This document shows, in pieces, positions 35,742-42,796 of a DNA stretch of 64,000 bases. Position numbers and translations under genes: made by a program. Origin of the DNA: Trissonchulus latispiculum (lineage: Eukaryota > Nematoda > Enoplea > Enoplida > Ironidae); NCBI GenBank assembly GCA_030248195.1, contig JASAND010020012.1:1-64000 (forward strand), given 5' to 3'. The notes beneath the pieces were generated by a model that was not told the origin of the DNA, searched no databases, and saw only the letters and a program-made list of their open reading frames with translations. Numbering within the stretch: the first letter of the stretch is position 1; every line of letters begins with the position of its first letter.

Positions 35742-36758
35742 TTAAATTTCAATTGAACTTAAATGAAGGAGCAAGTCATACATGCTGACGTAATTATCAC
35801 TAGTGTCCATGTCCTCTACCTCAGTATCCACCGTGTCCATGACCGCTACCTCAGTAGCCATTGGACTAGTGTCCATCATTTCTACTTGACCACTGTCCAC
35901 TCTGGTCTGGTCACAATGTACCTCATCCAATTTTGATTTCAAATTTAGCCAATCCTGTTCGTTGAAATGAACAGTAGCTACCAGCAACTCCTTTACTCTG
36001 GGAGCATATACAGCTAAATGAGTAAAGTTGATGCCAGTAATTGCCATTTGGCCGAGAATTTGAGCGTAGTAGTTGTGCTCCTTGCGTAAAACATACTGAC
36101 CATTCACCACTTTTAAGTAAAAGCTACTTCCTCGCTTTAGTCTGATTTGTGTAATTGAACGAGGGGTAGGGTGGGTATCGTACAAACACTTAACTTCTAG
36201 CAACCATGGTTTGGTGCTAGAATCAAACTTATAGGCAACAACACCATCTGGAGAAGCACCTAAATAGGGCGCTCATTCAGGAACGCAGAGACCAACGTCA
36301 TAAATACAGATATCCACATTGTACGTCTCTTGCATAAATTTTACGTAAGCTCGTTTCGCATTTATCTCTTCTTTAATGCCAACCAAACAAGCTGCTGGTA
36401 TTTTAGTGGTCTGAAACTCTAGGTTCCCTTTCCTACGAGCGATTCGAAAAAACTGAGAAGCCGTTAATCGATTCATTCTCATTTCCCACCAAAAAGGATT
36501 TTCACGCTGACCTAGAGTACTTATTGCTATTTGCTTATCAATTAATGATTTCATTGCACCATAAAGGTCGGATGATTTTTTCATTTTCTTGCAGCTATTC
36601 TTTTCTGCATTTGCAGTTTTTCTTTTCTGCATTTTTTCGCAGTTTTTCTTTTCTGCTTTTTTTTGTAGTTTTTTCTTTACTGCAGTTTTTCTTTTCTGCA
36701 TTTTTTTCTGCAGTTCTTCTTTTCTGCTTTTTTCTGAATGCTTCCCTGTTTTTTGCAT
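35742..36758 (-). pseudogene. YqaJ-type (lambda-exonuclease fold) viral recombinase, one in-frame stop
   Basis: Two frames in the same phase are separated by a single TGA at 36273-36275. The upstream part has a Lys/Glu-rich low-complexity start (KKMQKRKTAVKKKLQKKAE) and the family entry motif MRMNRLTASQFFRIARR. The part after the stop contains GASPDGVV and LEVKC, which carry the catalytic Asp and the ExK of the PD-(D/E)XK fold, then YYAQILGQMAITG. YqaJ exonucleases process DNA ends during viral recombination and replication. The protein ends in an acidic MDTS-rich repeat tail. The stop lies immediately before the active-site region, so the copy is presumably inactive. Confidence 0.8.
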
Positions 36759-36768
36759 TCACTTTTTT

Positions 36769-37317
36769 CTATATGAAAATTATATACAAAGTTAACAAAG
36801 GCAACACAAAACAATTACTTGAGTTTTCGCCATGAACGTTGCGTCCTTTCCAGTTTCTTCTGTCTTCGACACCAGCTTCATTGATTGCCATTTCAATTCC
36901 AAAGAACTTGTCGTATTTAGATGCCTCGGCCAAGGTTGCATCGGCTGTTGACACCAGTTTGTTCCGAGCTGCCTTGTTCTGCCCAAACTTTGCTCTTAAA
37001 GCAGTCAGCATCACATCTTCCGCAGCCTTCCGCCATTCAGCTTTATCAAAGCCCTTGATGTCTTTAGCCAGTTCCTTGCACCGACTCGGTGCCCAGCATT
37101 CCAGAATCTTCTTATAAACATCGTGGTCATTAAAGTACCAAGCCTTCCGAGACTGAAAATATTGTTCTACAGTCTGGTAGAGGCGACCATCGATGATAAA
37201 GGGCAGTCGGTAATAGTTCGAGAATGTTGAGTATCCAGTGAAGAATAGGTAGATATCCCCGTCCGGTTGTTGAATAAGCCGTTCATGACAACCAGATTCT
37301 GCATGATGATGACACAA
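36769..37317 (-). CDS. NADAR (YbiA-like) domain protein
   Basis: Intact 182-residue frame. The NADAR superfamily comprises N-glycosidases acting on riboflavin-pathway intermediates or removing ADP-ribose from nucleic acids. Diagnostic segments are YSTFSNYYRLPFIIDG, YQTVEQYFQSRKA (the conserved Glu and the 'Q..KA' helix), WRKAAEDVMLTALRAKF, and YDKFFGIEMAI followed by NWKGRNVHGE, all in family order. The length fits a stand-alone domain. The final 20 residues (CFVLPLLTLYIIFI) are hydrophobic and extend past the domain. It lies next to the YqaJ gene and below a tandem-repeat region that may be its promoter. A role in reversing host or viral ADP-ribosylation is inferred from the family. Confidence 0.8.
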   Translation of the reverse strand: MCHHHAESGCHERLIQQPDGDIYLFFTGYSTFSNYYRLPFIIDGRLYQTVEQYFQSRKAWYFNDHDVYKKILECWAPSRCKELAKDIKGFDKAEWRKAAEDVMLTALRAKFGQNKAARNKLVSTADATLAEASKYDKFFGIEMAINEAGVEDRRNWKGRNVHGENSSNCFVLPLLTLYIIFI

Positions 37318-37375
37318 CTTTACTGCACGACTGACAACAATAGACTAAGCTCACTCAATTGAGTTCAATTGATCC

Positions 37376-37580
37376 TCTTTCAAAATCACTTGGCGTCGGT
37401 TTAGACTTCCCACTGTGAAACACCTGCCACTTGGCCTCAATAGTTTTCTAAACTTCACTCGATCTCCTGCTGTGAAAACATCTGCCACTTGGCGTCGGTT
37501 TTATTCCCTGCTGTGAATTTGGCTTCTATTGTTTTCTAAATTTGATTCGACCTCCTGCTGTGAAAACATCTGCCACTATA
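37376..37580 (-). repeat. Tandem repeat upstream of the NADAR gene
   Basis: About two units of roughly 110 bp share TGAAAACATCTGCCACTTGG, GGCGTCGGTTT and ATTGTTTTCTAAA-type blocks. The array starts about 60 bp upstream of the NADAR start codon and ends before the next gene, a position suited to an enhancer-like or promoter repeat. Confidence 0.6.
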
Positions 37581-37643
37581 GATAATCTATTTGCATTTTT
37601 ATATACGTATGTTCCAATACAAATTCAAGATCGAATTCACTTT

Positions 37644-37961
37644 TCAATCGAATCGAATCGAATTGAACTTTCCAACAACAGTTGCCCCGTAGAAGCAATT
37701 ACGAATATAGAAAAGTTTTGAATCTTCATCAACAATCAATAATAATTTTAGGTGAACATCATTACGAACAGTTTGTAGTATATCATCAAAGGTACGAAAC
37801 AAATACACAACTCTTGCACCCCATAATTTATCCGCTTTTGGAATATCTAATCCAATACTTGCTCTAAGTCTACGAGCATCTAAATTATCCCAAAGAATCC
37901 TATATCCCGTTGAGGGGATATACTCCTCTGGGTTTGTTCGAGTAAAATTCTGAAAACACAT
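37644..37961 (-). CDS. Hypothetical protein, 105 residues
   Basis: Minus-strand frame in the capsid-side half of the element. Visible segments are NLDARRLRASIGLDI, WGARVVYLFRTFDDIL and LKLLLIVDEDSKLFYIR, which suggest an alpha/beta globular domain. It shares only a general pattern with the next gene (38114-38422), where VDCSRLRFYVHSL is followed by KVIFIFEDEHFHSFQI. The two may be distant duplicates. No known family is recognised. Confidence 0.4.
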   Translation of the reverse strand: MCFQNFTRTNPEEYIPSTGYRILWDNLDARRLRASIGLDIPKADKLWGARVVYLFRTFDDILQTVRNDVHLKLLLIVDEDSKLFYIRNCFYGATVVGKFNSIRFD

Positions 37962-38113
37962 TACCGCAATTGATTACGTTGGCAGGGGTGCAAGAGTGAC
38001 ATTTAACAACAGTTGCCCTTGTTTAAACAGTACACTCAAAACACTCAATATAAATATCAAAATAAATACAAATATTCCAAATTTACCGCGTTCTTCCCAA
38101 CGCGAAATAATAT

Positions 38114-38422
38114 TTATGTACATTTTATATGTATAAATGTTACGGTAACTGACCGATCGTCTGCAAAAAGTCTAGCAAAGTTTGTGGTATTTACAGCGCC
38201 ACTTAATAAAATACTTATCTGAAATGAATGAAAGTGTTCGTCCTCAAAAATAAATATCACCTTATCTCTTGATTCCGTAGCTTGCAGTAGCGAGTTTAGA
38301 AAATCTCTAATATTTTTCTCTCCTAAGTTTTGACAACTTGTAGTTAAGCTGTGCACATAAAATCTTAGTCGCGAGCAATCAACCCCGAGAGTTGAAACAG
38401 GAGTTACCATTAAGGTATCCAT
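38114..38422 (-). CDS. Hypothetical protein, 102 residues
   Basis: Minus-strand frame starting MDTLMVTPVSTLGVDCSRLR, with beta-strand-like stretches (RLRFYVHSL, DKVIFIFEDEHFHSF, SVTVTFIHI). It follows the interrupted capsid-cluster gene and could be a distant paralogue of 37644-37961. Not recognised. Confidence 0.4.
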   Translation of the reverse strand: MDTLMVTPVSTLGVDCSRLRFYVHSLTTSCQNLGEKNIRDFLNSLLQATESRDKVIFIFEDEHFHSFQISILLSGAVNTTNFARLFADDRSVTVTFIHIKCT

Positions 38423-38508
38423 TCGTAGTAAGATTTAACACCTTGTTTATGTCTTTTATTAATTTCAGTTCGTGAAATTGCTGCTTTAGGTACGCCGAGC
38501 TCTTTTAA

Positions 38509-39575
38509 CTATTTTGCAAACTTTGGTGCATCTAAGGGCCTTAATTGCTTAATATGATTAGGAGTAACAAAGTACTTGACTAAATCGAGCAAATGTGAAC
38601 CCTTCTCATTAGTAGGTGGGTACAAAATTCTTTGGGACAAATCCAACTTTACGTTTCCTTCTAAATAGTGTAGCAAAATTCTAACTTTATTTCTGTATTG
38701 TTTTGGTAAAAGATCCGCTAAATTTTGTAATGTTTCAGCAAGAGTGCATAATTGCACTATATATTAGAAGAAGAGTAAGCCACTAGAGGGCTCCTCTTCT
38801 TGGCATTGCGTAACGGTGCTCCGACCACAATACGCGAATGTTCCCCCGTTTGGTGGGGGGGTATGCAAAAGGGGTCCCCGTTTGGTGGGGGGGTATGCAA
38901 AAGGGGTCCCCGTTTGGTGGGGGGGTATGCAAAAGGGGCCCCCGTTTGGTGGGGGGGTAGGCAGAAGGGGGTCCCCGGTTGGGGGGGGGTCGCCAAGTCA
39001 GACGAAGATTGGCTGAATCTGATTGGCTGTTGACGACCCCCCCCCCAAACGGGGACCCCTTTTGCATACCCCCCCACCAAACGGGGACCTCCCTTTGCTA
39101 CCCCCCCCACCAAACGGGGACCTCTCTTTGCTACCCCCCCACCAAACGGGGACCCATTTTCAAATAGAACAAAAACTACCGTAATCCTCTGCTCTACCCC
39201 CCCACCAAACGGGGAGGGGGTCGCTGCAATCTGATTGGCTGTTGACTACCCCCCACCAAACGGGGACCTCTTTTCAGCTACCCCCCCCACCAAACGGAGG
39301 GGGGGGGGTATGTTTTGTCGAAGAGAGCTACCCCCCCACCAAACGGGGGAACATTCGCGTATTGTGGTCGGAGCACCGTTACGCAATGCCAAGAAGAGGA
39401 GCCCTCTAGTGGCTCACTCTTCTTCTTATATATAGTGCAATTATGCACTCTTGGTTTCAGTGTTGGATTCAACAATTTGATACTGAGTTGAAGTTTGAGG
39501 AGCTGTTGTGCTTCCTTGGGATGTCAACAATTTTTGATACACAGTTTCCGGTATCACTACCATTCGTTGCGCCAT
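38509..39575 (-). pseudogene. Small capsid-cluster protein gene disrupted by a MITE
   Basis: The gene begins with an ATG at 39575 immediately after the stop of the preceding gene (TAA then ATG with no spacer) and starts MAQRMVVIPETVYQKLL. The frame is broken at 39454-39460 by the MITE at 38739-39453. It resumes with ETLQNLADLLPKQYRNK, ILLHYLEGN and HLLDLVKYFV, and ends KFAK. Proteins of this arrangement (a MAQ-type start, then a helical region, an ILxYL segment and IxDLVxxxV) occur beside capsid genes of invertebrate polinton-like elements and are presumed virion components. That family link is from memory of the pattern, not a search. The insertion makes this copy non-functional. Confidence 0.6.
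38739..39453. mobile_element. CAAGAG MITE with CCCCGTTTGG units, copy 2
   Basis: Near-perfect terminal inverted repeats (CAAGAGTGCATAATTGCAC... / ...GTGCAATTATGCACTCTTG) extend inward for more than 90 bp. A perfect 7-bp target duplication GTTTCAG lies at 38732-38738 and 39454-39460. The interior is a string of CCCCGTTTGGTGGGGGGGTA-type units in both orientations. At 715 bp it has no coding capacity. The related copy at 23544-24093 also has a 7-bp duplication (ATAAAGC), fixing the family's target-site length. Confidence 0.9.
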
Positions 39576-39905
39576 TTATATAAAAGTTTCCAGAAACTTT
39601 AGTGCTGGTTCTAACAGAAATTTTAGCAAAAGAGGATTCCTTTTGACTATTGCAACTTTGCGACTATCTGGTACCTTTTTATTTGTTAAAAGTTCTACTA
39701 GTTTATTATATCGTTTCAGTTTTCTTTGCTGTTGGAGAGTCAGGGGTTCTCTACCATTTACAACGTTAAGAGCTACTTCCGAGATAGCTTTTATTGCTTT
39801 TATTAAACTTTTCCTTGCAGTACTAAGCATCGCAGAAATAACTTTAGGATGCGCTTCGGCGAGCACATGCAAAAAGTGAACGTTAGTTTTTACTACTGTC
39901 GACAT
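39576..39905 (-). CDS. Small basic capsid-cluster protein, 109 residues
   Basis: Intact frame starting MSTVVKTNVHFLHVLAEAHP. It is helical and basic, with KVISAMLSTARKSLIKAI, VALNVVNGREPLTLQQQRKL and KRYNKLVELLTNKKVPDSRK, and ends in a hydrophobic LLLKFLLEPALKFLETFI. The pattern (FLxVLxxAxP at the start, LNVxxGxxPL, KLKRYxxxxxxLxxKKV) is that of a small protein widely encoded beside capsid genes in invertebrate polinton-like elements, presumably virion-associated. It lies 27 bp from the packaging ATPase and abuts the next gene with no gap. Confidence 0.65.
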   Translation of the reverse strand: MSTVVKTNVHFLHVLAEAHPKVISAMLSTARKSLIKAIKAISEVALNVVNGREPLTLQQQRKLKRYNKLVELLTNKKVPDSRKVAIVKRNPLLLKFLLEPALKFLETFI

Positions 39906-39932
39906 TTTGTGTGAATCTTAAGACGTTAGTCT

Positions 39933-40574
39933 CTATTTATTACCTTTAGGTAAATATAAGTAATGCTGTTCATCCGGAAATATACCTTCTTTAACTCTAA
40001 CTCGTAGATCGGTGGTTGGTTTTAAGTCCAACAGCAAGTAGCCGAAAGGCTTGGACGTAGCTTGGGCAAAAGCGTCTGGTAGAAATTTGGGTTGATTTGG
40101 GAAAATTTGTTGTCCTAGCCGGCTTATAATTTGAGCATCTCTGGGATTGGGGAAAAGCACAATATAGTGTGCGTTGCGTGTGATAGTTCTTAGATATTTT
40201 GATTCGTGATAAAAATTTTGCAACACTAAAATTATTGAACAGTTGGCGTGACGACATTTCGTAAATAATGCCGGCAATCTTTTATCGTTTTCCAGTTCTA
40301 ACATTAAATCATCAAGAACTATCAGCTTGTCGCCGTCGCTATTGGTCACTGTTTCTACCAAATCTGTTGGTATTCCCTGAATCATTTCAATATCAGGTAT
40401 TTTGCTAAGTAAGTCTTTATAACGATCTTGAAACATAGAATACAAGTAGAAAATTTTGTCAAAAGGTTTATTGTGTAACTCAGATTGATTGTCCAAAAGT
40501 TTACTCACAAAGACAGATTTTCCGCTACCTGTCACGCCCGAAACTATCATTGTATAAGGTTGTAAAAACGCCAT
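39933..40574 (-). CDS. FtsK/HerA-type DNA packaging ATPase
   Basis: Intact 213-residue frame. Walker A is SGVTGSGKSVF near the N-terminus (about residues 12-22). Walker B is DKLIVLDDLML in the middle. Further conserved segments are HANCSIILVLQNFYH and ITRNAHYIVLFPNPRD, matching the sensor region of A32-like ATPases. These enzymes pump viral genomes into capsids in Polintons, adintoviruses and large DNA viruses. The length is typical. It is encoded downstream of the major capsid gene and upstream of two small capsid-cluster genes, the usual morphogenesis order. No lesion is seen, in contrast to the integrase and polymerase. Confidence 0.9.
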   Translation of the reverse strand: MAFLQPYTMIVSGVTGSGKSVFVSKLLDNQSELHNKPFDKIFYLYSMFQDRYKDLLSKIPDIEMIQGIPTDLVETVTNSDGDKLIVLDDLMLELENDKRLPALFTKCRHANCSIILVLQNFYHESKYLRTITRNAHYIVLFPNPRDAQIISRLGQQIFPNQPKFLPDAFAQATSKPFGYLLLDLKPTTDLRVRVKEGIFPDEQHYLYLPKGNK

Positions 40575-40616
40575 ATTGTTTGTTTAGTTGTGATATCTCT
40601 GCTCTTTTATTAGTTT

Positions 40617-41365
40617 CTATCCAGTCCAAGTAGGATTGCGCGAGCTATCTATATGAAGCATAGCGTCAAATTCTCCAATTACCATTAGTGTCACCGCTGT
40701 ATAAAGCGGTTTCTTGAAGTCCAACTTTACTCTCAAGTTTCCCTGTTGTGTGGGATTATTGTATTCGCAAAAGGCTGCTTGATCTTTAGTGCAGTCTATT
40801 GCAAAAATTCCGTACCCACCCTCAAAATCTTCTAAACTCAAATCCAGATTTGGATTTTCCCCAGTGACACCCATCAAGGCATACATGAAAACTCTGAGTT
40901 TGTCGAAATTGTCTTCAAGCATTCTGCTTGAGGTAAACTTTGGTCATTAACGTATACGCTTAGTGTCCCCAAGTGGTACAACTTAAAATCAAAAGGGTTG
41001 CTGAATATTTGCGCATTATATTCACTGCTGCCAACCATAAACAGGAAAATCCGTTGGGGAAGGTTACCGGTGAACACTGTCCTGTCAAAACTTTATGGGC
41101 GTAACAAAATTATCTTCAGTTAGCTCGGTGTTATCGTTTTTCAAAACTTGTAACTTTATGTAAAAAATGTTTGATCCAAGTCTATAAAAGCATCTGTTTT
41201 ATCAAGACGAAAGTCTAAACTTGTTAAATCATCTCTCGGTAAACTTGTATAACATGGAATTTCCAATATTTGAGAAGACTCAATTGCCTGCTGTACATCT
41301 GGCAATGTCGTATAGTCTAAAGACTCGACACTGCAAGCTCGAAACAAATTTGATTTTTTATTCAT
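40617..41365 (-). pseudogene. Major capsid protein (double jelly-roll), frameshifted with internal deletion
   Basis: The start codon ATG at 41365 overlaps the stop of the core-protein gene (ATGA). The N-terminal part has ILEIPCYTSL and FIDLDQTFF, the latter near a run of six T where the frame shifts (about 41161-41166). About 60 bp further the sequence passes directly from the N-terminal strand region (NFVTPIK) to a C-terminal segment (TVFTGNLPQRIFLFMVG), so a large central block of roughly 200 residues is missing. A second frameshift lies near 40920. The C-terminal part contains FKLYHLGTLSVYVNDQ, GGYGIFAIDCT and FKKPLYTAVTLMVIGEF, matching the terminal jelly roll of the capsid family in invertebrate polinton-like elements (compare the C. 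elegans F54H12.2-type proteins). It is non-functional. Confidence 0.75.
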
Positions 41366-41517
41366 CGTCTACGTTTGCGTCTTGTTACCTTACGCTTACG
41401 TTTAGTGCTAGACTTTCGCTTCCTTTTATTAACTTTACCAACTTTGCTAGACTTTCTTCTACGCTTTTTAGTGCCACTGGCACCAGGGAAAAGCACTGTA
41501 CGTTTGCGAAATGCCAT
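41362..41517 (-). CDS. Arg/Lys-rich core (DNA-condensing) protein, 51 residues
   Basis: A short frame between the penton-like gene and the major capsid gene. It starts MAFRKRTVLFPGASG and is then almost entirely basic (KKRRRKSSK, NKRKRKSSTKRKRK, ending RRKRRR). Small polycationic proteins in adenovirus-like and polinton-like genomes condense packaged DNA, and the position in the capsid operon fits. Its TGA stop overlaps the next start codon by four bases (ATGA), a strong sign of a real compact gene pair. No lesion is visible. Confidence 0.7.
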   Translation of the reverse strand: MAFRKRTVLFPGASGTKKRRRKSSKVGKVNKRKRKSSTKRKRKVTRRKRRR

Positions 41518-41568
41518 TTTTAGCTTCGGTAATACTCTATATACTACACTTTATGCTATTCTTTCTTC

Positions 41569-42192
41569 CTATTTATTAATTTTCCTAAAGTGAAGCTGTA
41601 GAACGACGACTCCACCATGAAACTTTACAGGTTGAAACAACAAGTTGAGGAATTGAAAACGCAAAGTGGTTAATTCCGTTTCCAACAACTCAACATATTC
41701 CGTAGATGCCATTGCTTGCCTTGGCATAAATGTATGCAGCAATGGTAAAGTAGTATTATTAACAATCTGTGGCTTTATAAAGCTAGCAGCAACGAAAAGC
41801 ACTTGTCTCATATAATCCAAATCAATTGGTTTCGAACCAACTGTCTGTCCGGTTTCGATTCCCAGAACAAGAGAGAATGGGGCCGATACTGTAACTTGTT
41901 TGTCGCTAATAATTTTTACGACATTGGCAGTCGAAAGCTCTAACTTAACGTCAGCAGTGCTTAATAGCTCATTTAATTTCTCTATTAAGTGAGCTTCATT
42001 GTCAGAGAATCCGCCAGGCACAATAATCTTTTGACCATCAACTACGAATTCACCACTGGGTATATTCTTCCAGCCTTTAGTTAGCGTACATTTTGTAACA
42101 CCGACTTCAAAACCTTCCACTTTAAGTGCCTTTGGCAAATTTACAGAAGGGTAGTCGGTATTAATAGTCAAATTCACGTTAAAGCTAGACAT
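41569..42192 (-). CDS. Penton-like minor capsid protein
   Basis: About 207 residues from an ATG at 42192. Diagnostic order: a short N-terminal strand region (SSFNVNLTINTDYPS), then LKVEGFEVGVTKCTL (the 'W/FEVGLT' strand of the penton-like family), GGFSDNEAHLIEKLNEL, a FSLVLGI strand, and a C-terminal TTLRFQFLNL followed by PVKFHGGVVVLQLHF, equivalent to the closing strands of the single jelly roll. Penton-like proteins close the capsid fivefold vertices. The frame is open but continues upstream without a stop into the TBP-like gene, so it may be translated from its own ATG or as a fusion. Confidence 0.7.
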   Translation of the reverse strand: MSSFNVNLTINTDYPSVNLPKALKVEGFEVGVTKCTLTKGWKNIPSGEFVVDGQKIIVPGGFSDNEAHLIEKLNELLSTADVKLELSTANVVKIISDKQVTVSAPFSLVLGIETGQTVGSKPIDLDYMRQVLFVAASFIKPQIVNNTTLPLLHTFMPRQAMASTEYVELLETELTTLRFQFLNLLFQPVKFHGGVVVLQLHFRKINK

Positions 42193-42780
42193 TTTCGTCC
42201 AATCTATAGTAACTACCGCGTCTTTTATTAATGAGAATACCACTTCCGTGTAGCGAAACATATTCTCAACTGAATTAGCACCTGTAATGATAGCTTTTCC
42301 TGTATGAAAAATATTTGCAGTGACACTTGACGCTAGAAACACACGAACACCTCCCCTTTCAATGAGCTGTTCGAACCCATACTTGGTACGTACGTGCTCG
42401 GCTAACGCTGTCAAATCAATGTGACGATGTGCATTGCAGCAAGCGACAACGTTCTGCAACGTAAACGTGGGGGCAATCAGTGGGTAACCGAGTCTACGCA
42501 AAAGTACTGTGCAATATTTAATTGCTTTATGCGCTGGACACAACCGATTAGCCCCTTCTATAGTAGCTTTGCCAGTACTAAATAGAAGAAATGTAACATA
42601 TTTACCACCTGCAAGAAATTTTCACTTAAGACCACGAAAATGTGCCGGTGTGTATTCAGTGTTTTTAAACTTTAGATTAATTTTGGTTAAGTCTAACGAA
42701 TGATTAAAATTTACCGTTCCTTGCAAATTTGTAATATACCATTCCGGCTCAGTAGTGTTAGAATATGCGTATAAAATCAT
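42193..42780 (-). pseudogene. TATA-binding-protein (TBP) homologue, one in-frame stop
   Basis: ATG at 42780, 17 bp after the integrase stop. The translation shows the two direct repeats of the TBP saddle. Repeat 1 has WYITNLQGTVNFNHSLDL, then NTEYTPAHFRGL and FSTGKATIEGAN. Repeat 2 has FTLQNVVACCNAHRHIDL, then TKYGFEQL and FHTGKAIITGAN. These match the TBP pattern '[IV]QN.V....L...LDL', 'EY.P..F.G[LV]' and 'F.SGK.[VI].TGAK' in order and spacing, over about 185 residues. A TGA at 42622-42624 interrupts repeat 1 between its EYTP and FSTGKA segments. The frame then runs without a stop into the penton-like protein. The sequence is far from animal TBP and more like viral versions. A role in early or late viral promoter recognition is inference. 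Confidence 0.8.
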
Positions 42781-42796
42781 CATAAACACCTGCCGC

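Noticed and set aside
36524..36835. Plus-strand Phe-rich frame
   Set aside because: Antisense of the Lys-rich start of the YqaJ gene.
38800..39435. Multiple frames inside the CAAGAG MITE, and its regular repeats as a CRISPR-like array
   Set aside because: The units are G-run repeats on both strands within terminal inverted repeats and target duplications; it is a transposon in a eukaryote.
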